Shown piece by piece: positions 9,021 through 17,941 of a stretch of DNA of 64,000 bases. Both the position numbers and the translations under genes were made by a program. The notes beneath the pieces are model-generated. The model worked only from the letters and a program-made list of their open reading frames with translations. It had not been told where the DNA came from and made no database searches. This stretch comes from Streptomyces sp. NBC_01591 (GTDB lineage: Bacteria > Actinomycetota > Actinomycetes > Streptomycetales > Streptomycetaceae), in assembly GCF_035918155.1 (NCBI RefSeq), contig NZ_CP109327.1, positions 8,432,001-8,496,000 of the forward strand, read 5' to 3'. Each line of letters opens with the position of its first letter. The stretch's first letter is position 1.

Positions 9021-10670
9021 CCAGCGGCCCACCGCCGCGAGGTCGGTACTGATCCGCGCCGCCGTCTCCAACAAGTGGGGGAGGAGCGTGGTCAGGCTCT
9101 GCTCCGCCGGGCAACGTCCGGCGTGCAGGGCCACGTTCACGGCAGCGACCACCCGGCCCCGCCCGTCCGTGACCGGCGCCGCGAGTGAGCGCAGCCCCTC
9201 CTCCAGCTCCTGTTCCACCCACCCGTAGCCGCGTCGGGCGGTCTCGGTGACGGCCTCGGCGAGCGCCTCGGGCGTGAGCACCGTCCGGGACGTGAACGCC
9301 TCGGGGGTGATCCGGGCGAGGAGTGCCGCGCGTTCCTCCTCCGTCAGGGCGGCGAGCAGTACCCGGCCCATCGAGGTCGCGTACGCGGGCAATCGCGTGC
9401 CGACCGTGATGTCGATGTGCATGATCCGGCTGCTCGCGACCCGGGCGACATAGCGGATGTCGTTCCCGTCGAGGACCGCGACGGAGGCCGACTCGTGGAC
9501 CAGGCCCACCAGTTCGGTCAGGTGCGGGCCGGCGATCTCGGCGAGCGCGAGCCCGGAGAGCCGGGCGTAACCCAGCTCCAGTACGCGCGGCCGCACCTGG
9601 AAACTTCCCGCGTCCTCCCGTACGTAGCCCAGGTGCCGCAGCGTGATCAGCGCCCGGCGTGCGGTGGCCCGGGGCAGCCCCGCGAGGCGCGCCAGTTCGG
9701 TGAGCCGCACCGGACCCCGTGCGTCCCCGAACGCGCACAGCACGTCGAGACCACGCGCCAGCGACTGCAGAAAACCTGCCCCCAGCTCTTCCTTGAGCGC
9801 CCCCACGCCCGCGTCCCCGCAGATGGCGGAGGGTGCCGTGTCATCCGACGGCGGGGCCGGGGCCGCCAGGGCGCGCTCCATCGCGACCACGGCGGTGCGC
9901 AGCGGCGGCAGCGCCAGAGCGAGGAGGGAAACGGTGTCGTGGCGGCTGGTGTGGCTGACCACGCTGACCGCGCAGACCACGGCCCCCGCCGCATCGCGTA
10001 CCGGCAGGGCGACCGCGAGCAGGCCCGGCTCGATCAGCTGGTCGTCCACCGCCCAGCCGTCCTCCCGGGCCCGCCGCATCCGGGCGGGAAACCCGCTCTC
10101 GGCCTCCTCGTCCACAGCGCGCGGTGGCACCGCCGGGAAGCCGGTGTCCAGCGGGTCCTCGCGGCGCCGGGACTGCCACTGCGCCCACTCCGTCTCGTCC
10201 CAGCCGGCGGCGAACAGCGCGCCGGGCGCGCAGCGTTCGGCCGGAAGCAGGTCGCCGGTGCGGAACGAGATCGCCATGGCCCGCCGCCGCGTGGCCTGGG
10301 CGATGAAGCGCACTCCGTCCCCGTCGGGGACGGCCACGGACACGGACTCGTCCAGCTCGTCGGCGAGAGCGATGGCGTGCGGTCCGAGGGCCTCGGAGAG
10401 TCCGGCGGCGGCCAGATAGGCATTGCCCAGCTCCGCCGAGCGCGGCGCGAGCAGCAGGTCGCGTCCTTCGGCGCGCAGGAATCCGAGCCGTACGAGCGTC
10501 GTGCCGACCCGGTCGACCGTCGACCGGGCGAGCCCCGTGGTGCGGGCCAGATCCCCGGGACGGTGGCGGGTCTCCGGTCCTGCGGCGATGGCCCGCAGCA
10601 CGGTGAGCCCACGCTCCAGGGGCCCGACCAGCTCGTCGGGTGACGCGGCGGGCTCGGTGGGCTGTGCCAT
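9000..10670 (-). CDS. Tandem IclR-family regulator (two complete IclR units in one chain), probable pca regulator
   Basis: 556 residues, twice the usual IclR length of about 260. Unit 1 has a winged helix at about residues 14-75 (LERGLTVLRAIAA, then DLARTTGLARSTVDRV) and an effector domain to about 255. Unit 2 repeats this from about 290 (LARGLDVLCAFGD, then LARLAGLPRATARRALITL) with a second effector domain to the end. IclR proteins of the PcaR/PcaU/PobR branch control protocatechuate and 4-hydroxybenzoate genes. Being divergent from pcaI, this protein is the obvious local regulator. ATG at 10670. Confidence 0.9.
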   Translation of the reverse strand: MAQPTEPAASPDELVGPLERGLTVLRAIAAGPETRHRPGDLARTTGLARSTVDRVGTTLVRLGFLRAEGRDLLLAPRSAELGNAYLAAAGLSEALGPHAIALADELDESVSVAVPDGDGVRFIAQATRRRAMAISFRTGDLLPAERCAPGALFAAGWDETEWAQWQSRRREDPLDTGFPAVPPRAVDEEAESGFPARMRRAREDGWAVDDQLIEPGLLAVALPVRDAAGAVVCAVSVVSHTSRHDTVSLLALALPPLRTAVVAMERALAAPAPPSDDTAPSAICGDAGVGALKEELGAGFLQSLARGLDVLCAFGDARGPVRLTELARLAGLPRATARRALITLRHLGYVREDAGSFQVRPRVLELGYARLSGLALAEIAGPHLTELVGLVHESASVAVLDGNDIRYVARVASSRIMHIDITVGTRLPAYATSMGRVLLAALTEEERAALLARITPEAFTSRTVLTPEALAEAVTETARRGYGWVEQELEEGLRSLAAPVTDGRGRVVAAVNVALHAGRCPAEQSLTTLLPHLLETAARISTDLAAVGRWSPVPVI

Positions 10671-10791
10671 CGTCCGGCCTCCTCTGGCTGGTCGCGGACC
10701 GGGGTCGCGGGCTGATCACGATGCGGAAACCGTACCCGGTGTTGTTGACAGGGCCCGAAGCGTGGACGGACACTCACCCCGAGGTTACTTA

Positions 10792-10805
10792 TGAACGAAA
10801 GTTCA
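10792..10805. promoter_or_regulatory. Candidate operator upstream of pcaI (TGAAC-GAAA-GTTCA)
   Basis: A perfect inverted repeat with 5-bp arms and a 4-bp spacer, in the 177-bp gap between the IclR gene and pcaI. If pcaI starts at 10848 as annotated, it lies in the leader or around the transcription start, a position suited to control by the divergent IclR protein. Confidence 0.4.
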
Positions 10806-10847
10806 CCAGGCGAACAGCCGTCAATCCTCAGCGAATCGGGTCGTTAC

Positions 10848-11606
10848 ATGGACAAAGTGGTGAGGTCTGCCGCCGAATCGGTGGCAGACATCGGAGACGG
10901 CGCCTCGCTCGCCGTCGGAGGCTTCGGACTGAGCGGAGTACCGGACGTACTCATCGGAGCCCTGCACGCACAGGGCTCGGGGCGACTGAGCATCGTGTCG
11001 AACAACTGCGGTGTGGACGGCGGGGGCCTCGGCATCCTGCTCGCCGCGGGCAGGATCGTCCGTGTGACCGGCTCCTACATCGGCGACAACAAGGAGTTCG
11101 CCCGCCGCTACCTCGGCGGTGAACTGGAGCTGGAGCTCACACCGCAGGGCACTCTCGCCGAACGGCTGCGCGCCGGCGGCTGCGGCATCCCCGCCTTCTT
11201 CACCCCGGCCGGCGTCGGAACCCAGGTCGCCGAGGGCGGGCTGCCCTGGCGGTACGCGGCCGACGGCGGTGTGGCGGTGGCGTCCCCGCCCAAGGAGGTG
11301 CGCGAGTACGACGGCCACCCCTGCGTTCTCGAACATGGCATCACCACCGACTTCGCCCTGGTCCGCGCGGCCCGCGGCGACCGCCACGGCAACCTCGCCT
11401 TCCACCGCTCCTCCCGCAACTTCAATCCGCTCGCCGCGATGGCAGGCCGGATCACGATCGCCGAGGTCGAGGAGCTCGTGGAGCCGGGTGAACTGGACCC
11501 CGACCAGGTGCACCTGCCCGGCGTGTTCGTGCAGCGCGTGGTGGCGCTGACCCCCGAGGAGGCGGCCGCCAAAGGCATCGAGCGAAGGACGGTTCGTACC
11601 CGATGA
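10848..11606 (+). CDS. pcaI: 3-oxoadipate CoA-transferase subunit A
   Basis: Alpha subunit of the enzyme that moves CoA from succinyl-CoA to 3-oxoadipate, the penultimate step of the beta-ketoadipate pathway. 252 residues. The CoA-transferase family I N-terminal pattern is [20 protein letters not shown], with [14 protein letters not shown] and [11 protein letters not shown] further on. An in-frame ATG at 10791 after GAGG would add 19 residues; I prefer 10848 because family members begin with the equivalent of MDKVV. ATGA overlap with pcaJ. First gene of the pcaIJHGBL operon. Confidence 0.93.
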   Translation: MDKVVRSAAESVADIGDGASLAVGGFGLSGVPDVLIGALHAQGSGRLSIVSNNCGVDGGGLGILLAAGRIVRVTGSYIGDNKEFARRYLGGELELELTPQGTLAERLRAGGCGIPAFFTPAGVGTQVAEGGLPWRYAADGGVAVASPPKEVREYDGHPCVLEHGITTDFALVRAARGDRHGNLAFHRSSRNFNPLAAMAGRITIAEVEELVEPGELDPDQVHLPGVFVQRVVALTPEEAAAKGIERRTVRTR

Positions 11607-12250
11607 GCTGGACCAGGGACGAGATGGCGGCCCGCGCCGCCCGCGAGCTGACCGACGGCTCGTACGTGAATCTCGGGATCGGACTGCCGACCCGGGTGCC
11701 GAACTTTCTTCCCGAGAACGTCGATGTCGTCCTCCACTCGGAGAACGGACTCCTGGGCGTCGGGCCGTACCCGCACGAGCACGAGGTCGACCCCGACCTG
11801 ATCAACGCGGGCAAGGAGACGGTGACCGTTCTGCCGGGCGCTGCCTTCTTCGACTCCGCGCTCTCCTTCGGCATGATCCGCGGCGGCCACATCGACACCG
11901 CGATTCTCGGCGCGATGCAGGTCTCCGCCCGGGGCGACCTCGCCAACTGGGCGATCCCCGGCCGGATGGTCAAGGGCATGGGCGGCGCGATGGACCTGGT
12001 CCACGGCGTCCGGAGGGTCGTCGTCCTCACGGAGCACACCGCCAAGGACGGCTCGCCGAAGATCGTGGACACCTGCACGCTGCCGCTCACCGGCCGGGCG
12101 TGCGTCCACCGGATCATCACCGACCTCGGTGTACTCGACGTCACCGACGACGGTCTGCTGCTCGTGGAGACCGCACCCGGCGTGAGCGCCGACGAGATCG
12201 CGCGTCGGACCGGCGCGGCCGTGTGCGTGCCCACGGGGGAGACATTGTGA
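11603..12250 (+). CDS. pcaJ: 3-oxoadipate CoA-transferase subunit B
   Basis: Beta subunit of the same CoA-transferase, 215 residues. It carries the catalytic Glu in the conserved SENGLLG segment (about residues 50-56) and the family segments [13 protein letters not shown] and [14 protein letters not shown]. Start overlaps pcaI as ATGA. Only 40 bp separate its stop from pcaH; in described Streptomyces operons the thiolase gene pcaF lies at this point, and here it is missing. Confidence 0.95.
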   Translation: MSWTRDEMAARAARELTDGSYVNLGIGLPTRVPNFLPENVDVVLHSENGLLGVGPYPHEHEVDPDLINAGKETVTVLPGAAFFDSALSFGMIRGGHIDTAILGAMQVSARGDLANWAIPGRMVKGMGGAMDLVHGVRRVVVLTEHTAKDGSPKIVDTCTLPLTGRACVHRIITDLGVLDVTDDGLLLVETAPGVSADEIARRTGAAVCVPTGETL

Positions 12251-12290
12251 CCAAGGACTCGCCCTCGCAAGGGAAAGGTGACAGAACATC

Positions 12291-13043
12291 ATGGAAGTAA
12301 CCCAGCAGGACATCTCCTCGCAGATCGCCGAGGAGCGGGACCAGTACCTGAGTGCCGGTGAGATACGGCACCACCCCGCCCGCGACTATGCCCCGTACCG
12401 AAGTACCGTGCTGCGCCACCCACGGCATCCCCTGGTCGCCGTCCGGGATCCGGAGGCCGTCGAACTCTCCGGCCCGGTCTTCGGTGTCACCGACGTCACC
12501 GGACTCGACGCCGACCTGACCCGCGGCCACGCCGACGAACCGCTCGGCGAGCGGATCACCGTCACCGGCCGAGTCCTCGACCGCGCGGGGCGGCCGGTCC
12601 GCGGCCAGCTCGTCGAGATATGGCAGGCCAACGCCGCCGGCCGTTACGCCCACCAGCTCGACCAGCACCCGGCGCCGCTCGACCCCCATTTCACCGGATT
12701 CGGCCGCTGCCTGACGGATGATCAGGGAAACTACCGGTTCACCACCGTCAGGCCCGGGGCCTACCCCTGGCGCAACCACACCAACGCCTGGCGCCCCGCG
12801 CACATCCACTTCTCGCTCTTCGGTACCGCGTTCACCCAGCGGCTCGTCACCCAGATGTACTTCCCCGGCGACCCGCTCTTCAGGTACGACCCGATCATTC
12901 AGTCCGTCACCGACGACACCGCCCGCGAGCGGCTCGTCGCCGCCTACGAGCACGACCTGTCCACCCCCGAGTGGTCACTCGGCTACCGCTGGGACATCGT
13001 CCTCGACGGCCCCGCCGCGACCTGGATCGAGGAAGGCCGATGA
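12291..13043 (+). CDS. pcaH: Protocatechuate 3,4-dioxygenase beta subunit
   Basis: Subunit carrying the non-haem Fe(III) site of the intradiol dioxygenase that opens protocatechuate to 3-carboxy-cis,cis-muconate. 250 residues. The family signature (GRVLDRAGRPVRGQLVEIWQ) precedes the iron ligands: Tyr in AAGRYAHQ, Tyr in RPGAYPWRN, and the two His of RPAHIHFSLFG. ATG 12291 follows AAGGTGACAGAACATC. The stop overlaps pcaG as ATGA, fitting a heteromultimer made from one message. Confidence 0.96.
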   Translation: MEVTQQDISSQIAEERDQYLSAGEIRHHPARDYAPYRSTVLRHPRHPLVAVRDPEAVELSGPVFGVTDVTGLDADLTRGHADEPLGERITVTGRVLDRAGRPVRGQLVEIWQANAAGRYAHQLDQHPAPLDPHFTGFGRCLTDDQGNYRFTTVRPGAYPWRNHTNAWRPAHIHFSLFGTAFTQRLVTQMYFPGDPLFRYDPIIQSVTDDTARERLVAAYEHDLSTPEWSLGYRWDIVLDGPAATWIEEGR

Positions 13044-13600
13044 CCCTGCTCCCCACTCCCTCACAGACCGTGGGTCCCTTCTACGGCTACGCCCTGCCCT
13101 TCCCCGGCGGCTCCGACATCGCCCCCACCGGTCACCCCGGCACCCTCACCGTCCACGGACACGTCCGCGACGGCGACGGCGCACCCGTCCCCGACGCGCT
13201 CCTGGAATTCTGGCAGCCCGCCCCGGACGGCGACCGCACCGGAGCCCCCGGCTCCCTGCGGCGCGACCCGGTCACCGGTGGCTACGCGGGCCGTGACGGA
13301 GTCACCTTCACCGGCTTCGGCCGCGTCGCCACCGACGCCGACGGCCACTGGGCGGTGCGCACCTTGCCGCCCGGCGGGGTCCCGTACCTCTCCGTCTGCG
13401 TCTTCGCCCGCGGCCTGCTCCACCACCTCTACACCCGGATCTATCTGCCGGGCCCCGCTGCCGACGCCGACCCCCTGCTCGCCGCGCTGGCACCCGAGCG
13501 CCGGGCGACCCTGCTCGCCACGGCGGCGGGGCCGGGTGTCCACCGCTTCGACATCCGCCTCCAGGGGCCCGAGGAGACGGTGTTCCTTGACCTCCGCTGA
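13040..13600 (+). CDS. pcaG: Protocatechuate 3,4-dioxygenase alpha subunit
   Basis: Non-catalytic-iron alpha subunit that pairs with PcaH, 186 residues. It keeps the dioxygenase fold pattern (TPSQTVGPFYGYAL at the N-terminus, PVPDALLEFWQPAPDG, VTFTGFGRVATDADGHW) but lacks the two-His iron motif of PcaH, as expected for the alpha subunit. Start overlaps pcaH (ATGA). The end overlaps the TTG start of pcaB by 14 bases. Confidence 0.95.
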   Translation: MTLLPTPSQTVGPFYGYALPFPGGSDIAPTGHPGTLTVHGHVRDGDGAPVPDALLEFWQPAPDGDRTGAPGSLRRDPVTGGYAGRDGVTFTGFGRVATDADGHWAVRTLPPGGVPYLSVCVFARGLLHHLYTRIYLPGPAADADPLLAALAPERRATLLATAAGPGVHRFDIRLQGPEETVFLDLR

Positions 13601-14966
13601 GACGGACCCGTACGACTTCGGGCTCCTCGCCCCCGACCGCGTGGGCACCGAGACCGAGCGGGCCACCGGCGACCGTGCCTTCCTCCAGGCGATGCTCGAC
13701 GCCGAAGCCGCCCTCACCCGGGCCCAGTCCGCCCTCGGACAAGCCCCGGCCCGGGCGGCGGCCTCCGTGACCGAAGCAGCCCACGCCGACCTGTACGACC
13801 CGCGCGACCTCGCGCTGCGTGCCCGCCGGAGCGGTAACCCGGTCATCCCGCTGGTCGCCGCACTCACCGACGGCGTCCCGCCCGACGTCGCACCGTACGT
13901 GCACCGGGGCGCCACCAGCCAGGACATCCTGGACACCGCCACCATGCTCGTCGCGGACCGCGTCCTCCCGCTGATCACGGCTGAACTGCACCGCGCCGCC
14001 GCCGCCTTCGGGCGGCTCGCCACCGCACACCGCGACACCCCCCTGGCCGGCCGCACCCTCAGCCAGCACGCTGTCCCCACCACCTTCGGCCTCAAGGCGG
14101 CGGGCTGGCGCAACCTCGTCCTCGACGCCGTCGACCGGCTCACCGCTCTCCGGCTGCCCGCCCAACTCGGCGGCGCGGCGGGCACGCTGGCCGCCTTCGA
14201 GTACCTCGCGGAAGCACCGGGCAGCGGACCCGTCCTCGTCGAGCGGTACGCGGCCGAACTCGGGCTCACCGCACCCCTGTTGCCCTGGCACACACTGCGC
14301 ACACCCGTCGCCGACCTCGGCATCGCCCTCGCCTTCACCACCGCGGCGCTCGGCAAACCGGCCGCGGACGTCCTGCTGCTCACCCGCACCGAGACCGCCG
14401 AGCTCGCCGAGGGCAGCGGCGGCTCCTCCTCCGCCATGCCGCACAAGAGCAACCCCGTACGCGCCACCCTCGTCGCCGCCGCGGCCCGCCAGGCTCCCGC
14501 ACTGGCCTCCGTCCTTCTCGGCTCGCTCACCGCCGAGGACGAGCGGCCCGCGGGCGCCTGGCACGCCGAATGGCAGCCACTGCGTCAACTGCTCCGACTG
14601 GCCGGTGCGGCTGCTCACCAAACCGCCGAACTCGCCGAGGGGCTCCGTGTGTTCCCGGACCGGATGCTCGGCAACCTGCACCGCACTCATGGCCTCGTCG
14701 CGAGCGAACGCCTGGCCGCCGCGCTCGCCGGCCTCCTCGGCCGGGCCGAGGCCAAGGAACTCCTCGGCCGCGCCGCCCGCCGGGTGACGGGCGAGGAGAC
14801 GAGCCTCGCGGACGTCCTCACCGCCCACCCGGCACTGACCGGCCGCATCACCCCTGAGCGGCTTCGCGCCCTCGCCGACCCGGCCACCTGCACGGGCGCC
14901 GCGCCCCTCCTCGTCGACCAAGCCCTCCGGAGGCAATCCTCCGCAGTCACGGAAGGCCGCCCATGA
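13587..14966 (+). CDS. pcaB: 3-carboxy-cis,cis-muconate cycloisomerase
   Basis: Second step after ring opening: lactonises 3-carboxymuconate to 4-carboxymuconolactone. 459 residues, fumarase/aspartase superfamily. The superfamily signature GSSSAMPHKSNP (about residues 275-290) carries the catalytic loop Ser, and the N-terminal THRGATSQD-like motif reads VHRGATSQDILDTA. The TTG at 13587 lies 10 nt after GAGGAG inside the end of pcaG. No ATG or GTG lies near, so the short overlap start is the best fit. ATGA overlap with the next gene. Confidence 0.93.
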   Translation: MTSAETDPYDFGLLAPDRVGTETERATGDRAFLQAMLDAEAALTRAQSALGQAPARAAASVTEAAHADLYDPRDLALRARRSGNPVIPLVAALTDGVPPDVAPYVHRGATSQDILDTATMLVADRVLPLITAELHRAAAAFGRLATAHRDTPLAGRTLSQHAVPTTFGLKAAGWRNLVLDAVDRLTALRLPAQLGGAAGTLAAFEYLAEAPGSGPVLVERYAAELGLTAPLLPWHTLRTPVADLGIALAFTTAALGKPAADVLLLTRTETAELAEGSGGSSSAMPHKSNPVRATLVAAAARQAPALASVLLGSLTAEDERPAGAWHAEWQPLRQLLRLAGAAAHQTAELAEGLRVFPDRMLGNLHRTHGLVASERLAAALAGLLGRAEAKELLGRAARRVTGEETSLADVLTAHPALTGRITPERLRALADPATCTGAAPLLVDQALRRQSSAVTEGRP

Positions 14967-16123
14967 CCCCCGTACTCCACCACCGGATCGACGGACCCCC
15001 CGAAGCGCCCGCCTTGATACTCGGCCCCTCACTCGGCACCTCGCTCGCCGTCTGGGACGCCCAGGTTCCCGCCCTCGCCCGCCGGCACCGGGTGATCCGC
15101 TGGGACCTCCCCGGCCACGGCGGCACCCCGGCTGCGGCTCTGCCTGCCCCCGGCGCCACCGTCGCCGGCCTCGCCGGCCTCGTCCTCGACCTGGCCGACC
15201 GGCTCGGCGTGGGCCGCTTCGACTACGCGGGCATCTCCCTCGGCGGTGCCGTCGGCGCGCACCTCGCGGCACACCACCGCGACCGGATCAACGGCCTGGC
15301 CATGGTCTGCTCCTCCGCGCGCTTCGGCGAGCCCAGCGCCTGGCGGGACCGCGCCGAGCTCGTGCGTACGGAGGGCACCGAGGCCCTCGCCCCCACCGCC
15401 CCCGGCCGTTGGTTCACTGCGGGCTACGCCGGCACCCGGACCGCCACCCGCCTCGTCGACGACCTGAGCACCACCGACCCCGCCGGGTACGCCGCCTGCT
15501 GCGACGCCCTCGCCGCATACGACCTCCGGGCGGACCTGCCCCGGATCAGCGCGCCCACCCTGGTGCTCGCGGGTCGCGCCGACCCGACCACCCCACCCGG
15601 GCACGCCCGTGAACTCGCCGACGGCATCCCCGACGCGACGCTCCTCGAACTTGCCGGTGCCTCCCATCTCGCCCCCGCGGAACGCCCGGAGGCCGTCCTC
15701 GCCGCGCTCCTCGGACACTTCGCCGCCCCCGAGTCCGACGCCGGCCGGTACACGGAGGGAATGGCGGTCCGCCGCGCGGTTCTCGGCGACGCCCATGTGG
15801 ACCGGGCGGTCGCCCGCACCACCGCGTTCACCGCGGACTTCCAGGACTACATCACCCGCTGTGCCTGGGGCGAGATCTGGACCCGCCCCGGCCTCGACCG
15901 GCGCACCCGCAGTTGCATCACCCTCACCGCTCTGATCGCACACGGGCACCAGGAAGAACTGGCGATGCACATTCGCGCCGCGCTCCGCAACGGGCTCACC
16001 CCCGAGGACATCAAGGAAGTCCTGCTGCACTCCGCCGTCTACTGCGGGGTCCCCGCGGCCAACTCCGCCTTCGCCACGGCCCAGCGCGTCGTGACCGAGG
16101 ACGGCATTCCGCTCTCCTCCTGA
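14963..16123 (+). CDS. pcaL: PcaD-PcaC fusion: 3-oxoadipate enol-lactonase / 4-carboxymuconolactone decarboxylase
   Basis: Two consecutive pathway enzymes in one chain, 386 residues. Residues 1-255 are an alpha/beta hydrolase (enol-lactonase) with nucleophile motif GISLGGAVG and a late catalytic His in GASHLAPAERP. Residues about 265-386 are the carboxymuconolactone decarboxylase/AhpD-like domain (ITRCAWGEIWTRPGLDRRTRS and YCGVPAANSAFATAQRV). The fusion is the usual actinobacterial form called PcaL. Last gene of the pca operon, 30 bp before pobA. Confidence 0.95.
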   Translation: MTPVLHHRIDGPPEAPALILGPSLGTSLAVWDAQVPALARRHRVIRWDLPGHGGTPAAALPAPGATVAGLAGLVLDLADRLGVGRFDYAGISLGGAVGAHLAAHHRDRINGLAMVCSSARFGEPSAWRDRAELVRTEGTEALAPTAPGRWFTAGYAGTRTATRLVDDLSTTDPAGYAACCDALAAYDLRADLPRISAPTLVLAGRADPTTPPGHARELADGIPDATLLELAGASHLAPAERPEAVLAALLGHFAAPESDAGRYTEGMAVRRAVLGDAHVDRAVARTTAFTADFQDYITRCAWGEIWTRPGLDRRTRSCITLTALIAHGHQEELAMHIRAALRNGLTPEDIKEVLLHSAVYCGVPAANSAFATAQRVVTEDGIPLSS

Positions 16124-16153
16124 CCTCCCCTCCACCACTTCTACGGAGAAGCC

Positions 16154-17332
16154 ATGCCTCGCACCACCGTCGGCATCATCGGAGCCGGACCCGCCGGACT
16201 CCTCCTCTCCCATCTGCTCCACCGGCAGGGCATCGACAACGTCGTCCTCGAACTCCGCAGCCGGGACCACGTCGAGCGACGCCAGCGCGCCGGAATCCTC
16301 GAACAGGACACCGTGGACGTGCTGCGCGACTCCGGCGCCGGCGAACGGATGGACCGGCAGGGCCTGGAGCACCACGGCATCGAGCTCCGTTTCGACCGGC
16401 GCTCCCACCGCATCGACTTCCCGTCCCTCACCGGCGGGCGGTCGGTCATGGTCTACGCCCAGACCGAGGTGGTCAAGGACCTCATAGCCCTGCGCCAACA
16501 GGCGGGCGGCACCGTCCTCTTCGAGGCCGAGGCCTTGTCCGTGGACGGCGTCGAGACCGACCGCCCCGTCATCCGCTACCGTCACGAAGGCGCCGAGCAC
16601 ACCCTCGACTGCGAGGTCGTCGTCGCCTGCGACGGCTTCCACGGCATCGGCCGCCGCTCCCTGCCTGAGGGCCTGCTCACTGTGACCGAGCGCACCTATC
16701 CGTTCTCCTGGCTCGGCATCCTCGCCGACGTGGCGCCTTCCTGCGACGAGCTGATCTACGCCCACCACGAGCGCGGCTTCGCCCTGCACAGCATGCGCTC
16801 GCCCGAGGTCAGCCGGCTCTACCTCCAGGTCGACCCGGACGACAGCACGGACGACTGGCCGGACGAGCGGATCTGGGACGAGTTGGCGACCCGCTTCTCC
16901 GTCGACGGCGACTGGAGCCTGCGGCGCGGCCCCATCACCGAGAAGAGCATCACCCCCATGCGCAGCTTCGTCGCCGAACCCATGCGCCATGGCCGCCTGT
17001 TCCTCGCCGGTGACGCGGCCCACATCGTCCCGCCCACCGGCGCGAAGGGCCTCAACCTCGCCGTCGCCGACGTCACCCTGCTCGCCCAGGCCCTCACCCG
17101 CTTCCACGTCGACCGGGACGAATCGCTGCTCGACGCCTACTCGGAGACCGCCCTGCGCCGCGTCTGGAGGGCCGAGCAATTCTCGTACACCATGACAACC
17201 CTGCTGCACTGCGAACCGGACGAGACCGAGTTCGACCGCAGGCTGCGCCTCTCGCACCTGCGCTATCTCGCGGGTTCGGAGGCGGCGTCGACCTCGCTGG
17301 CGGAGAACTACGTGGGGTTCAGCAAGAACTGA
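16154..17332 (+). CDS. pobA: 4-hydroxybenzoate 3-monooxygenase
   Basis: FAD-dependent class A hydroxylase that makes protocatechuate from 4-hydroxybenzoate with NAD(P)H and O2. 392 residues, the standard length. FAD dinucleotide motif GIIGAGPAGLLLSHLL at residues 6-21, the second FAD motif DG in VACDGFHGIG, and the GD motif FLAGDAAHIVPPTGAKGLN (about residues 280-300). ATG 16154 follows GGAGAAGCC. Directly downstream of the pca operon whose substrate it makes, and ends at a strong terminator. Confidence 0.96.
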   Translation: MPRTTVGIIGAGPAGLLLSHLLHRQGIDNVVLELRSRDHVERRQRAGILEQDTVDVLRDSGAGERMDRQGLEHHGIELRFDRRSHRIDFPSLTGGRSVMVYAQTEVVKDLIALRQQAGGTVLFEAEALSVDGVETDRPVIRYRHEGAEHTLDCEVVVACDGFHGIGRRSLPEGLLTVTERTYPFSWLGILADVAPSCDELIYAHHERGFALHSMRSPEVSRLYLQVDPDDSTDDWPDERIWDELATRFSVDGDWSLRRGPITEKSITPMRSFVAEPMRHGRLFLAGDAAHIVPPTGAKGLNLAVADVTLLAQALTRFHVDRDESLLDAYSETALRRVWRAEQFSYTMTTLLHCEPDETEFDRRLRLSHLRYLAGSEAASTSLAENYVGFSKN

Positions 17333-17344
17333 TGGTCATTCAGA

Positions 17345-17391
17345 AGAGCCCGAAGGGGCGGCTGCTTCGAGCAGCCGCCCCTTCGGGCTCT
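17345..17391. terminator. Strong bidirectional terminator between pobA and the maoC operon
   Basis: A perfect 21-bp stem (17345-17365 with 17371-17391) and a TTCGA loop, located 12 bp after the pobA stop and 7 bp before the MaoC stop on the other strand. No T-tract, as is common in Streptomyces. Confidence 0.85.
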
Positions 17392-17398
17392 GTGGCAA

Positions 17399-17854
17399 TC
17401 AGGCGTAGAAGCGGTACACCGCCTGGGCGACGCAGGCCGGCTTGGCCGAGCCCTCGATCTCCACGGTCAGGTCCACGATGACCTCCACCCCGTTCTTGAC
17501 GTCCTCGACGGAGACGACCCGGCCGTGTGCCCGGATCTTCGAGCCGACCCGCACGGGGGAAGGGAAACGGACCTTGTTCAGGCCGTAATTGACCGCCATC
17601 GACACGCCCTCGACCTGAAACAGCTCGCTCCACAGCGGGATCAGGAGGGAGAGCGTCAGATAGCCGTGGGCGATGGTGCCGCCGAACGGACCCTCCTTGG
17701 CGCGCTCCACGTCCACGTGGATCCACTGGTGGTCGTCGGTGGCGTCGGCGAAGGTGGCGACCCGCGACTGGGTGATCTCCAGCCAGGAGCTGTGGCCGAG
17801 GTCGGCTCCGGCCTGCGCCTTGATCTCGTCGATGCCGTGCACGGTGAGGGGCAT
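17399..17854 (-). CDS. MaoC-family (R)-specific enoyl-CoA hydratase, CouM-like
   Basis: Small hot-dog-fold hydratase, 151 residues. The catalytic Asp/His pair of the MaoC hydratase-2 motif lies in FADATDDHQWIHVDVERAK (about residues 36-55), followed by GPFGGTIAHGYLTLSL. It hydrates an enoyl-CoA to a 3-hydroxyacyl-CoA. Last gene of the minus-strand operon SDR, amidohydrolase, CoA ligase, MaoC. That set matches CouN/O/L/M of Rhodococcus p-hydroxycinnamate degradation, so the substrate is predicted to be p-coumaroyl- or feruloyl-CoA (inference). ATG 17854 follows CGGAG. Confidence 0.85.
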   Translation of the reverse strand: MPLTVHGIDEIKAQAGADLGHSSWLEITQSRVATFADATDDHQWIHVDVERAKEGPFGGTIAHGYLTLSLLIPLWSELFQVEGVSMAVNYGLNKVRFPSPVRVGSKIRAHGRVVSVEDVKNGVEVIVDLTVEIEGSAKPACVAQAVYRFYA

Positions 17855-17868
17855 GGAGTGCTCCGTTT

Positions 17869-17923
17869 CGGAAGGAGTTGGGAAGGAGTTCGGAAGAAGC
17901 CCGGAAGAAGTCCGGAAGAGGGA
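17869..17923. repeat. Five tandem copies of an 11-bp unit between the CoA ligase and maoC genes
   Basis: Consecutive units are CGGAAGGAGTT, GGGAAGGAGTT, CGGAAGAAGCC, CGGAAGAAGTC and CGGAAGAGGGA, 55 bp in all. They fill most of the 87-bp gap upstream of the MaoC ribosome site. On the transcribed (minus) strand the tract is pyrimidine-rich. Confidence 0.8.
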
Positions 17924-17941
17924 GGTGGAGCGGGCGGATGA

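Noticed and set aside
10745..10773. TTGACA box upstream of pcaI as a -35 element
   Set aside because: No acceptable -10 sequence lies 16-19 bp downstream (GGACAC), so no promoter is called there.
15029..17257. A 742-codon minus-strand frame antisense to pcaL and pobA
   Set aside because: It is a shadow frame caused by high GC at third positions; it has no motif and overlaps two certain genes.
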